Assembly (NCBI GenBank): GCA_900545955.1
Contig: URAU01000001.1
Location: forward strand, 62,001-126,000
DNA length: 64,000 nucleotides
Source of the DNA: an uncultured Porphyromonadaceae bacterium
GTDB lineage: Bacteria > Bacteroidota > Bacteroidia > Bacteroidales > Muribaculaceae
Direction of reading: 5' to 3'
The notes under the pieces are model-generated. The model was not told where the DNA came from and searched no databases. It saw only the letters and a list, made by a program, of their open reading frames with translations. Each line of letters starts with the position of its first letter. Position 1 is the stretch's first letter. Position numbers and translations under genes: made by a program. Positions 11,144-19,658 of the stretch are shown here, piece by piece.

Positions 11144-11728
11144 ATGCTTACCTACAATACCCATCTGCCTGATCTCGTTCTACCGGAATATGGCAGAAAC
11201 ATCCAGCGGATGGTGGATTTCTGTCTTACAATCGAGAACCGCGACGAGCGCACGGCGTGTGCACAGTCGATAATACGCTCCATGGGTAATCTCTTTCCGG
11301 AACTTCGTGCGCCCGAAAACGCCCACAAGCTCTGGGACCATCTGATGATTATGTCGGGCTTCCGTCTCGACGTGGATTTCCCCTGCGAGGTAATTTCCCA
11401 GGCCGATCTTGCCACTTCGCCCGAACCGGTGGGCTACAACCAGCATCGTTTTGCCATGCGTCATTACGGCAAAATCACTCAGGATATGGTGCGTAAGGCA
11501 GCTGAGATGGAAGAGGGGCCGGAGCGCGACGCTCTGGTGCTCCTTCTTGCCAACCATATGAAGAAGCAGATGCTGGCTGTGAATCCCGACGGTGTGGAGG
11601 ATGCCAAAGTGTTCACCGACCTCTACAATATTTCCGAGGGGAGGATACGCCTGGATGCCAATACCGTCCGCCTTCATGAATTCAAGGCGCAGCCTGTGGC
11701 GACCGGAAAGAAAAAGAAGAAGAAATAA
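11144..11728 (+). CDS. DUF4290 domain protein
   Basis: 194 residues from ATG at 11144; an upstream in-frame ATG at 11069 falls inside the fabG 3' hairpin and is rejected. The opening MLTYNTHLPDLVLPEYGRNI and the segment VGYNQHRFAMRHYGK are characteristic of the Bacteroidetes-specific DUF4290 family. The protein is soluble, with no signal peptide, and ends in a lysine-rich tail. Function is unknown. It precedes rimM by 37 bp, suggesting a link to ribosome maturation, which is inference from position only. Confidence 0.85.
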   Translation: MLTYNTHLPDLVLPEYGRNIQRMVDFCLTIENRDERTACAQSIIRSMGNLFPELRAPENAHKLWDHLMIMSGFRLDVDFPCEVISQADLATSPEPVGYNQHRFAMRHYGKITQDMVRKAAEMEEGPERDALVLLLANHMKKQMLAVNPDGVEDAKVFTDLYNISEGRIRLDANTVRLHEFKAQPVATGKKKKKK

Positions 11729-11765
11729 CCGGGCAGGCGTATAAACTTAAACGGATATTCAGTCA

Positions 11766-12296
11766 ATGCAGCCAATAATCACCCCGGAAATGCTCACCCC
11801 CGTTGGAAGGCTCCTGAAGCCCCACGGTATCAACGGCGAAATCACGGTGCTTCTTACGGCAGATGTCGATCTGGCCGCGCTGAGGTGTGTTTTCCTTGAT
11901 GTGGATGGTATCTATGTGCCGTTTTTTCTGAATTCGGTGCGCCCGAAAAGCTCGGAGACCGACCTGATTTCTATCAACGGAATTGCCGACGAGCGTCAGG
12001 CTGCGGCTCTCTGCCAGTCGATACTTTATGCGCTGCGTGAAGAGGCTATATCGGATGAATGCTCCGAGGATGGTTTCTATGCGTCGGATTTCGTGGGCTT
12101 TACTGTTAATTCTTCTGAAAAGACCGTCGGAAAAATCATAGATCTCGATGATACTACCGACAATTATTTGTTTATAATAGAAACGCCCTACGGCCGCAAC
12201 GTGATGGTGCCTGTAGCCGACGAGTATGTTGTGGACATCGATACTGAAAACCGCATTATTACTCTCGACCTGCCCGACGGACTGCTCGATATCTGA
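11766..12296 (+). CDS. rimM: Ribosome maturation factor RimM
   Basis: 176 residues. Binds ribosomal protein S19 and assists 16S rRNA processing and assembly of the 30S head. The N-terminal RimM beta-barrel begins at VGRLLKPHGINGEI, the family signature; the C-terminal PRC-barrel-like domain includes VGKIIDLDDTTDNYLFIIETPYGRNVMVP and DEYVVDIDTENRIITLDLPDGLLDI. Lies between the DUF4290 gene and a small acidic protein, on the same strand. Confidence 0.95.
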   Translation: MQPIITPEMLTPVGRLLKPHGINGEITVLLTADVDLAALRCVFLDVDGIYVPFFLNSVRPKSSETDLISINGIADERQAAALCQSILYALREEAISDECSEDGFYASDFVGFTVNSSEKTVGKIIDLDDTTDNYLFIIETPYGRNVMVPVADEYVVDIDTENRIITLDLPDGLLDI

Positions 12297-12359
12297 GCCT
12301 GCAAGGGGTGTAGCGCCCTTCGCGGCATGAGTTTTTTGTAAAACGAAATTTTTACCGTT

Positions 12360-12659
12360 ATGGAATTTGACGAACAGAAGGCTATAGAATTCATCAATGC
12401 CCGACTGGTGGAAAACGGTCGCACGGCCTATCCCGATGATGAGGTGTTCAATGTTATCGACATGATATGGGATTTCTATGATGAAAACGGTCTGCTCGAG
12501 CTGGAGTCGGATCCGGACGATGAGCCCGACGACATTGAGCAGGAGGTGGTCGACTACGTTGTGCGTATGCTCGGCAAGGACAAGGGTGCGAGTGTCGCTC
12601 CGGAGGATGTTCCCCTCATGGTACGCGCCGAAATGGATTATGAGGACTCCATTATCTAA
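12360..12659 (+). CDS. Small acidic conserved hypothetical protein
   Basis: 99 residues, strongly acidic (DPDDEPDDIEQEVVDYVV in the middle), with no signal peptide or membrane segment. Predicted alpha-helical. I do not recognise a named family. The frame is credible because codon use and spacing match its neighbours, it stands 63 bp after rimM and its stop is 9 bp before the next gene. Its role is unknown. Confidence 0.7.
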   Translation: MEFDEQKAIEFINARLVENGRTAYPDDEVFNVIDMIWDFYDENGLLELESDPDDEPDDIEQEVVDYVVRMLGKDKGASVAPEDVPLMVRAEMDYEDSII

Positions 12660-12668
12660 GCAAGGGAC

Positions 12669-13343
12669 ATGAACGTATTCAATATATCGGCAGCTTGGCG
12701 TCTGACGGTCCGTCCGATTGCCGTGGCTCTGGCGCTCACGGCCTGTATGGTGCCCCCGTTCGATGCCGGCGCCCAGAAGGCTTCCGGCGCGAACCAGGAG
12801 ATGGTCGATATTTCCGAACTTACGCTCGACGAGACGCTTATGGTGCCGGAAGTGCCTGAAAAACAGAAAAACTATATCCGCACCGTCATGAAGCGTGAGG
12901 CCCAGAGTCTGCAGAAAATGGGCTATAAGGTCGAGACAATGCGCAGAGGAGAGGTTGTTATAGCTACCATCCCGGCCGACAAGCTTTTCGCGCCAAACGA
13001 CACACTGCTCACGGCTTCGGCCGATGCCGCACTGAAGCCATTTTTATCTTATTTCCGTACGCACGGCAAGTTCAAGGTGATTCTGGCCATGCATTCCGAC
13101 AATACAGGGTCCGACAGATACCTTTACGACCTTACGGAGAAGCGCATTGTTTCGCTCTACAACTATTTCGATACGAAAGCCGCCCAGACAGATATGCTTC
13201 AGGGCTACCCGATGGCCGACAGTGAGCCGATGGCCGGAATGAATAATAATTCAATGAAGGGCCGTCAGGCCAACCGGCGTCTGGAACTCTTCATAGTTCC
13301 GGGTCCGATGCTGATTGTGGAAGCGAAGTCGAAGAAACTCTGA
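12669..13343 (+). CDS. OmpA-like C-terminal domain protein, secreted
   Basis: 224 residues. An N-terminal hydrophobic stretch around residues 15-30 (RPIAVALALTACMVPP) acts as a signal, possibly a lipoprotein signal at TAC. Residues about 95-215 resemble the OmpA peptidoglycan-binding fold: FAPNDTLLTASADAALKPF, then MHSDNTGSDRYLYDLTEKR, and the terminal NRRLELFI that matches the usual NRRVEI. The domain is shorter and more diverged than classical OmpA. Four base pairs separate it from the CapA gene, so both are translated from one message. Confidence 0.72.
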   Translation: MNVFNISAAWRLTVRPIAVALALTACMVPPFDAGAQKASGANQEMVDISELTLDETLMVPEVPEKQKNYIRTVMKREAQSLQKMGYKVETMRRGEVVIATIPADKLFAPNDTLLTASADAALKPFLSYFRTHGKFKVILAMHSDNTGSDRYLYDLTEKRIVSLYNYFDTKAAQTDMLQGYPMADSEPMAGMNNNSMKGRQANRRLELFIVPGPMLIVEAKSKKL

Positions 13344-13346
13344 CAA

Positions 13347-14363
13347 ATGAACGAGGCCATTCTTGCAATCGCCATGAATCTGGTGGGAGCTCTCACGGCT
13401 CCCGCTGAGGCCACGCTTCTTTTTGCCGGTGATGCCATGATGCATCAGGCGCAGATTGATGCTGCACGCATGGCCGACGGGGCATACGACTATTCCGGAT
13501 GCTTCGACGCCATCGCGCCGATTGTCGGTGCGGCCGACTATGCTGTGGTCAATCTTGAAACCCCGATTGGCACACACAATTTTACCGGATATCCCTGCTT
13601 CAACGCGCCTGCATCGTATGTCGACGCGCTCCGCGAGGCCGGCTTCGACCTTTTTCTTACGGCCAACAATCATACCCTCGACCGCCGCGACAAAGGATTG
13701 CTGCATACGCTTACCGTATTGGATTCGGCCCATGTAGACCACATCGGAACGTATCGCGATAAGGCTGCCCGAGCTGCCGCGCTTCCGATGGTAAGGAATA
13801 TCAATGGTTTTAAGGTCGGTTTTCTGAATTACACTTACGGTACAAACGGATTCGAGGTGAAGGGTGATGTGGTGGTCGACTATATCGACCACGACCGTAT
13901 CGACGCCGACGTAAAGCAGTTGCGCGAGGCCGGAGCGGAACTCATAGCCGCCTGCATGCACTGGGGAGAAGAGTATGTGCTCCTTCCTGTAGCTTCCGAA
14001 CGTCGGCATGCCGATTTTCTGCGCCGTTGCGGCGTGGAAATGATTATCGGCGGACATCCGCATGTGGTTCAGCCACTTCGGCTGACTGCCGACCGCTATG
14101 CGCCCGGACGCGTGACCGTGTATTCCCTCGGCAATCTGATTTCAAACATGAAGACGCGCGACACCCGCGGGGGCGCAATGGCCGAAGTGCGTCTGCGGCG
14201 CGACAGCGTAGGTAAGGCGTATGTCGATACGGCGTTCTATCACCTTGTCTATACGGTTCCTCCGTCGGCCGCGCAGCGAAATTTCGCCGTGATGCCGATT
14301 GACAGCGTACCGCGCCAATGGGCCGAGCGCGCACGGGCGTTTCAGTCCGCATTGAAACTCTGA
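13347..14363 (+). CDS. CapA-family metallophosphoesterase-like protein
   Basis: 338 residues of the PGA_cap family, named after the poly-gamma-glutamate capsule protein CapA, and fold-related to calcineurin-type phosphoesterases. Visible metal-site motifs: LLFAGDAMMH (about 32-41), VVNLETPIG, NNHTLDR, HWGEEYV and GGHPHVVQPL. An N-terminal hydrophobic segment (LAIAMNLVGALTAPA) suggests export. In organisms without a capBC operon such proteins are of unclear role; envelope polymer metabolism is a cautious guess. Convergent with the next gene; no terminator is obvious in the 31-bp gap. Confidence 0.82.
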   Translation: MNEAILAIAMNLVGALTAPAEATLLFAGDAMMHQAQIDAARMADGAYDYSGCFDAIAPIVGAADYAVVNLETPIGTHNFTGYPCFNAPASYVDALREAGFDLFLTANNHTLDRRDKGLLHTLTVLDSAHVDHIGTYRDKAARAAALPMVRNINGFKVGFLNYTYGTNGFEVKGDVVVDYIDHDRIDADVKQLREAGAELIAACMHWGEEYVLLPVASERRHADFLRRCGVEMIIGGHPHVVQPLRLTADRYAPGRVTVYSLGNLISNMKTRDTRGGAMAEVRLRRDSVGKAYVDTAFYHLVYTVPPSAAQRNFAVMPIDSVPRQWAERARAFQSALKL

Positions 14364-14394
14364 TACTTGCAATGCAGAGGCTTGAGTGCGAAAT

Positions 14395-17300
14395 CTATAG
14401 GATATTCTCTTCAGGCATGTCGCTGTAGCCGGGTTTGACTATCACACCCCTTCCTTTCTTACCGTCGATTCCGATTATACAAGGCGCGTCAAGCCTTACA
14501 ACCCTGACGCGTTCGCTCTCATATTCGGCCGGCATGCTGTTGAGCCAGTCGATGTCGATATAGTCGTTGCCTCCGAAGGGGTTGACGGTGAAGTAGCCTA
14601 CGCCGAACGATGTGAGGTTCTGGAAGAAATGCGTGCCCTGGCTCGGTTCGATGCGGTAGTTGTCGAGTGTGAGTTCCACGATGAGGCGCGCTCCGGCGAT
14701 GTCGGCCCATTTCACAGGGATGCCGAGTGCGCGGTCGCTCGAGCCCCAGCGGCCCGGACCGACGAGTACGTAGCCTTCGCCGCGCGCTACGAAATCTTTG
14801 TTGATTTTTGCTATTTCCTCGGCAATCTCCACATTGCGCTCGGAGGAGAACGTCTCGGTGCGGACGTACACTATATGGTTCACGTTGTCGGTGGTGCCAT
14901 GTCCGAGCGCTGTGTTTGATTTAAGAATCAACTGACTGGTGGGCAACGTCAGCATTGTGGCGTTTATATCGTCCTTGCGGTCGATTATAGGCCGGATCTG
15001 CAGCCAGTATAGATGTCCTTTGGGTGTATCGGCGCTTCCTCCGCGAGTATTGTCGATATTGCCGGCGAATTCTATTTCCACGGGGCGCTGCATTTCCTTC
15101 TGACCCTCCGTAAGCATGAATTTCACGGCCTCGGCCAGCGGGAACGCATCGTGGGTGAGGATGTTGGCGAATGTCACTACTTTGCGTCCGGGCCCCATGG
15201 CGGTATCGCGGATTATCCGGTTGTTGGCGTCGTAGGTCGATACAAGCAGGTCGAGCGCGTCAGTATCCCTGAAGTCCTGAACTGATGAAACCGTAAGGTT
15301 GAATGAGTCGTCGACGCGGAAATCGTCGTTCACCTCGTTGAGGTTGAGGCAGTACAGCTCGCGCTGGGTGTCGCGCAGGGCAAGGTCGAGTGTCGAGGTC
15401 TGCAGTACTTTACGGGGATGGGCAGGCGAGAATCTCAATGCCCTTCCTCCGTCTACAATATATTTGCCCAGTCCCACGGCAACCTCTGCGACGCCCTCCT
15501 CGGGCATCTCGTTGTTGATTGGGTAGTAGTTGAGCGAGCGTCCTACGCCCGAGAACGACGGGAAATAGTATCCGTCGTATTCCTTGCCTACAACCTCCTG
15601 GATTATCACGGCCATCTTCTCCTGGTCGATCACGTTGGAGGTGGCCGTCATATAGGCTTTGCTTTCGGCGTAGAATTCCGAGGCATACACTCCCTTGATT
15701 GCATCGCGGAGCAGGCGGCTCATCATCTCGCGGTTTCCGACGCGCGGAATCATATAGGTGGCGTAGACGCCGGCGAAAGGCTGGTAGTGTGAGTCCTCGA
15801 GCAGGCTCGACGAGCGTACCGCCAGCGGGCGGTCGACCACATCGGTCAGAGCCTCGAGGTCCTGGATTACGCGTTCGGGGAGACGTGCCTGCAGGAAGCG
15901 CCGGAGGATTTCCTCGTCGGGTGCGTCGCTCAGCGCGATGGGGTAGAGGTCGTTCTCCACCATGAACTCGTCGAAGATATCAGTGCAGAGCACCACCGTG
16001 CGCGGTATGGAGATGGTCACGCCATGGTAGTTGTCGCACTCGGGGTGTTTCTTGATGATGGAGTCGATGAATGCCAGGCCACGACCTTTGCCCCCGAGTG
16101 AACCCTGACCGATGCGTGCGAAGTTGCTGTAGTAGTCGAAACGGTCTTTGCGGAACTCTGCCACCACGCCCCGGTTTTTCATCTTGCGGTATTTTACGAT
16201 GAGGTCGAAGAAGAGCCGTTTTACCGCCGGCGCCTCGTCGAGCGAGTTGAAGCGGTGGTTCTTCACCACATCGGCGATGGGAAACATTGCGCGCGAGTAG
16301 AGCCATCGCGAGATATCGTTGCGGCGGGCGTGAAACAGCAGTGACTCCGAGGGGATGTCGAACATGCGCTTCTGCAGCTCGTTGACCGACGATACCCGCA
16401 TGATTTCCTGACCTGTGGCCGGGTCGCGGAATATGAAGTCGCCGAAGCCGAAGCACTCCTTTACGGTCTTGCCGAGGTCGACGGGGAGCTTCTTCGATGT
16501 CTTGTCGAGGAAAATGCCGTCGAAGTTTTTCACCAGTGCACCGTTGGTGCTCTCGGTCGATTCCACGATAATCGGGAGGTAGGGATCGAGCGCGCGTACA
16601 TGGTTGGCGAAGCGGATGCCCGCCAGAGGGTCTTTCTGCCCCTGGCGCATGAACGATACGTCGGTAATCAGACCGAGCATCTTGTCGGCAAATTTTTCAT
16701 AAAGTTGCATCGCCTCCTCGTAGTTGCGGGCGAGAATCACCTTGGGGCGTCCGCGCATGCGCAGCATCTTCTCGTGCTCGTTAAGAGCCTCTGTAGAGAA
16801 AATCACGCTCTGTGTGAGCAGAAACTTATATAAGTGAGGGAGAATGGAGGAATAGAAACGCACGGAGTCCTCCACCATAAGTATCATCTGCACTCCCACG
16901 TTGAGCACGTCGTGCTCGGCGTTCATCTTGTCCTCCAGCAGTTTTATGATTGCCAGCAGGAGATCTACATTGCCCAGCCAGGAGAATACGTAGTCGATGC
17001 CTGCGAAATCCTGAGTGGCGAGTGTGCGCGATACCTCTTTTGAAAATGGCGTCAGAACCACAATCGGCACCGCCGGAAACTCCGCCTTTATTGTCTTCGC
17101 CGTGGAGAAAGTGGCGGAAATATCCATGCCGGGCATGGCAATCACCAGGTCGAAATGCTTGGCCCGCATGGCTTCGAGGGCGCCGTCGATGTTTGCCACA
17201 CGGGTGATGCGCGGAGGCGACGAGAGATTGAGCGCCACATACTCGTTGTAAAGCTGTTCCTCCACGCGCCCGTCTTCCTCCATCATGAAGGCGTCGTAGG

Positions 17301-17397
17301 GGGAAGCTACAAGCAGTACGTTGAAAATACGCCGCTGCATCAGTTCGCCGAAAGCGGTATCCTTTAGATATAGCTGGCTGAGTGATTCTTCGTTCAT
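14395..17397 (-). CDS. Double receiver-like / PEP-pyruvate-type ATP-grasp protein
   Basis: 1000 residues with three parts. Residues about 22-155 form a receiver-like fold lacking the phosphoacceptor (LVIAMPGMD, residues 84-92). Residues about 170-300 form a second receiver with the acidic pair in VEDS (Glu176, Asp177), candidate phosphoacceptor Asp246 in GLITDVSF, and conserved-looking Ser/Thr and Lys. From about 425 comes a PPDK_N-type nucleotide-binding domain: GSLGGKGRGLAFID at 432-445, PLAVRSSSLLEDSHYQPFAGV at 524-543 and VGPGRWGSSDRALG near the C-terminus. The swivelling phosphohistidine domain (TxGGxTSH) and the PEP-binding barrel of true PEP synthase are not seen. Often annotated as a PEP/pyruvate-binding protein in Bacteroidetes; the reaction is unknown. 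Confidence 0.85.
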   Translation of the reverse strand: MNEESLSQLYLKDTAFGELMQRRIFNVLLVASPYDAFMMEEDGRVEEQLYNEYVALNLSSPPRITRVANIDGALEAMRAKHFDLVIAMPGMDISATFSTAKTIKAEFPAVPIVVLTPFSKEVSRTLATQDFAGIDYVFSWLGNVDLLLAIIKLLEDKMNAEHDVLNVGVQMILMVEDSVRFYSSILPHLYKFLLTQSVIFSTEALNEHEKMLRMRGRPKVILARNYEEAMQLYEKFADKMLGLITDVSFMRQGQKDPLAGIRFANHVRALDPYLPIIVESTESTNGALVKNFDGIFLDKTSKKLPVDLGKTVKECFGFGDFIFRDPATGQEIMRVSSVNELQKRMFDIPSESLLFHARRNDISRWLYSRAMFPIADVVKNHRFNSLDEAPAVKRLFFDLIVKYRKMKNRGVVAEFRKDRFDYYSNFARIGQGSLGGKGRGLAFIDSIIKKHPECDNYHGVTISIPRTVVLCTDIFDEFMVENDLYPIALSDAPDEEILRRFLQARLPERVIQDLEALTDVVDRPLAVRSSSLLEDSHYQPFAGVYATYMIPRVGNREMMSRLLRDAIKGVYASEFYAESKAYMTATSNVIDQEKMAVIIQEVVGKEYDGYYFPSFSGVGRSLNYYPINNEMPEEGVAEVAVGLGKYIVDGGRALRFSPAHPRKVLQTSTLDLALRDTQRELYCLNLNEVNDDFRVDDSFNLTVSSVQDFRDTDALDLLVSTYDANNRIIRDTAMGPGRKVVTFANILTHDAFPLAEAVKFMLTEGQKEMQRPVEIEFAGNIDNTRGGSADTPKGHLYWLQIRPIIDRKDDINATMLTLPTSQLILKSNTALGHGTTDNVNHIVYVRTETFSSERNVEIAEEIAKINKDFVARGEGYVLVGPGRWGSSDRALGIPVKWADIAGARLIVELTLDNYRIEPSQGTHFFQNLTSFGVGYFTVNPFGGNDYIDIDWLNSMPAEYESERVRVVRLDAPCIIGIDGKKGRGVIVKPGYSDMPEENIL

Positions 17398-17419
17398 TCG
17401 GAAACAGATATTATGGTGT

Positions 17420-17427
17420 CAAAGGTA
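17420..17427 (-). promoter_or_regulatory. -7 box of the receiver/ATP-grasp gene
   Basis: Minus strand TACCTTTG, exact TAnnTTTG, about 23 nt upstream of ATG at 17397. No good -33 match is seen. Confidence 0.45.
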
Positions 17428-17471
17428 ACGCTTTTTTCGCGTTTAGGCTGAGATTGTTGAAGAATTCTGCT

Positions 17472-17479
17472 TAACTTTG
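17472..17479 (+). promoter_or_regulatory. -7 box of uxaC
   Basis: TAACTTTG, exact consensus, 37 nt before the uxaC ATG. TTG triplets lie 12 and 15 nt upstream, closer than the usual 19-21. Confidence 0.5.
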
Positions 17480-17516
17480 TGAAGCAATCTGTTATTAACT
17501 CCAGCTTAATCTTGCC

Positions 17517-18929
17517 ATGAAGCAGTTTAACGATGAAAACTTCCTGCTGCAGACCGCCACGGCTCAGCGTCTCTATCATGAATATGCGGCACCACAGCCG
17601 ATTATCGACTATCATTGCCACCTCAATCCGCAGTATGTGGCCGACAACCACGTATTTGAAAACCTGAGCCGCATATGGCTTGAGGGCGACCATTATAAAT
17701 GGCGTGCCATGCGCACCAACGGAATCGACGAGCGGTATATTACGGGTAAAGACACTTCCGACTGGGAGAAATTCGAGAAGTGGGCCGAGACGGTGCCATA
17801 CACGATGCGCAATCCTCTGTATCACTGGACGCACCTGGAACTTCGCACCGCCTTCGGGGTCGACAAACTTCTTTCGCCGGCCACGGCCCGCGAAATCTAC
17901 GACTATTGCTCCGAACGCCTTCAGCAGCCCGACCGGTCGGCCCGCGGCCTGATGGAGCATTACCGTGTGGAGGCCGTCTGCACCACCGACGATCCGGTCG
18001 ACACGCTCGAACATCATATCCGCACCCGCGAGTCGGGCTTCAAGGTGAAGATGCTCCCCACCTGGCGCCCCGACAAGGCTATGGCCGTAGAAGATGCTGC
18101 TTCCTATACCGCATACATCGCTAAACTTGCCGACGTGGCCGGTATGAACATCGAAAGATTCGCCGATCTTATCGCGGCCTTGCAGAAGCGCCACGACTTT
18201 TTTGCCTCGGTTGGCTGCCGTCTGAGCGACCATGGCCTCGGTGGCTTCTATGCCGATGAATATACCCCGGAGGAGGTAGACGCCATTTTCCGTAAGGTGA
18301 CATCCGGAAAAGAACTTACCGACATCGAGATCTCGAAATTCAAGTCGGCCATGCTTGTGGAGTTTGCTGTAATGGACCACGATGCCGACTGGACCCAACA
18401 GTTCCACTATGGTGCTCTGCGCAACAATAATACCCGCATGATGCGCCTTCTGGGGCCTGATACCGGTTTCGATTCCATAGGCGATCTCACCGTGGGCGAG
18501 CAGATGAGCCGTTTCTTCGACCGTCTGGCGCTGCGCGACAAACTGCCTCGCACCATAATCTACAACCTGAATCCGCGCGACAACGAACTTGTGGCCACCA
18601 TGATTGGCAACTTTCAGGACGGCCGTTACGGTGCCGGAAAGATTCAGTTCGGATCGGGGTGGTGGTTCCTCGACCAGAAGGACGGTATGGAGCGCCAGAT
18701 GAACGCCCTTTCTAATCTCGGACTTTTAAGCCGGTTTGTAGGCATGCTGACCGACTCGCGTTCCTTCCTTTCCTATCCGCGCCATGAGTATTTCCGTCGC
18801 ACGCTCTGCAACCTCATAGGCAACGACATCGAGCAGGGACTCCTCCCTGCATCGGAAATCGACTTTATCGGGCGCGAGATTGTGGCCAAAGTGGCCTATG
18901 GGAACGCCAAGGAATTCTTCAAGTTCTAA
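17517..18929 (+). CDS. uxaC: Uronate (glucuronate/galacturonate) isomerase
   Basis: 470 residues, the standard UxaC length. Isomerises D-glucuronate to D-fructuronate and D-galacturonate to D-tagaturonate, the first step of hexuronate breakdown from pectin, glycosaminoglycans or host glucuronides. An amidohydrolase-fold enzyme: the metal-binding HxH is in IIDYHCHLNP (about residues 29-38), with further conserved stretches VCTTDDPVDTLEHH, DHGLGGFYADE, and GSGWWFLDQKDGMERQMNALS near the C-terminus. No other uronate genes (uxuA, kdgK) are adjacent here, so the pathway must be completed elsewhere on the chromosome. Confidence 0.97.
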   Translation: MKQFNDENFLLQTATAQRLYHEYAAPQPIIDYHCHLNPQYVADNHVFENLSRIWLEGDHYKWRAMRTNGIDERYITGKDTSDWEKFEKWAETVPYTMRNPLYHWTHLELRTAFGVDKLLSPATAREIYDYCSERLQQPDRSARGLMEHYRVEAVCTTDDPVDTLEHHIRTRESGFKVKMLPTWRPDKAMAVEDAASYTAYIAKLADVAGMNIERFADLIAALQKRHDFFASVGCRLSDHGLGGFYADEYTPEEVDAIFRKVTSGKELTDIEISKFKSAMLVEFAVMDHDADWTQQFHYGALRNNNTRMMRLLGPDTGFDSIGDLTVGEQMSRFFDRLALRDKLPRTIIYNLNPRDNELVATMIGNFQDGRYGAGKIQFGSGWWFLDQKDGMERQMNALSNLGLLSRFVGMLTDSRSFLSYPRHEYFRRTLCNLIGNDIEQGLLPASEIDFIGREIVAKVAYGNAKEFFKF

Positions 18930-18954
18930 CAATATCTTATCCTTACATACATTG

Positions 18955-18991
18955 CGCCGGCTCAACGAGGAGGAATCCCGATGAGCCGGCG
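18955..18991. terminator. Hairpin between convergent uxaC and outer-membrane-like gene
   Basis: CGCCGGCTCA pairs perfectly with TGAGCCGGCG around a 17-nt loop. It lies 25 bp after the uxaC stop and 32 bp before the stop of the leftward gene, so it can serve both directions. T-rich sequence follows on the plus strand only loosely. Confidence 0.6.
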
Positions 18992-19022
18992 TTATGGTTT
19001 ACTCAGTAAAAATCAATATGAC

Positions 19023-19658
19023 TCAGAACGCTATGCCGATGCCGATGCAGGCAAGGGCGAGTGTATAGCTGAAATCGAGCGACGGGTCGCTGTAGCTGGC
19101 CTTGATTGGCATGACTTCCGCACGAAGCACGACATGCGACGAGAATGTGCGACCGTGGGCCATTGTGATTCCGATTCCGGCCGATCCGTAAGCGCCTGTG
19201 GCGTGCGATGAGTCGAGTATGCTGTTGAACGATACTCCCCCGCGCAGTTCAAGAAAGCAAAGCTTATGATATTTGGAAAAGGAGGTGCGCACCATGGCGT
19301 ATACGGGATAGCAGCGCGAGGAGTTGTTCATCATCGACATTATGGATGCGCCTACACCTACGAAGCGAAACCACCGGTTTTTATAACCGAATTCAGCTCC
19401 GATTGAAAAGTTGGTCATATCGTGGGTAGTCATGTCTACGCCGCTGGATAGCTGGGCGCCCCACGTGAAATGTCCGAGATAACCGTGTTCTGTGAAGGGG
19501 TCGTAGGGGTCGGTGACTCGGTTTGGTTCAACCGGCACAAGAGTCTCCACATTTTCAACCGTAATAGTGTCGGGAGCAGCTTGAGCGCACGCCTCACTGC
19601 CGCAGATGCCGCCGGAAAGGAATAAGCAGAGCGCGATGATGAACTTTCGGAGACTCAT
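19023..19658 (-). CDS. Predicted outer membrane beta-barrel protein, unknown function
   Basis: 211 residues from ATG at 19658, which overlaps the prmA stop in the arrangement ATGA and indicates translational coupling. Signal peptide MSLRKFIIALCLFLSGGIC with cleavage near ACAQ. The mature part shows alternating Gly/aromatic strands (WGAQLSSGVDMTTHDM, FSIGAEFGYKNRWFRFVGVG, GSAGIGITMAHGR) and ends in the short hydrophobic strand CIGIGIAF, consistent with an 8-stranded barrel. I recognise no named family. Its pairing with prmA is by position only. Confidence 0.7.
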   Translation of the reverse strand: MSLRKFIIALCLFLSGGICGSEACAQAAPDTITVENVETLVPVEPNRVTDPYDPFTEHGYLGHFTWGAQLSSGVDMTTHDMTNFSIGAEFGYKNRWFRFVGVGASIMSMMNNSSRCYPVYAMVRTSFSKYHKLCFLELRGGVSFNSILDSSHATGAYGSAGIGITMAHGRTFSSHVVLRAEVMPIKASYSDPSLDFSYTLALACIGIGIAF

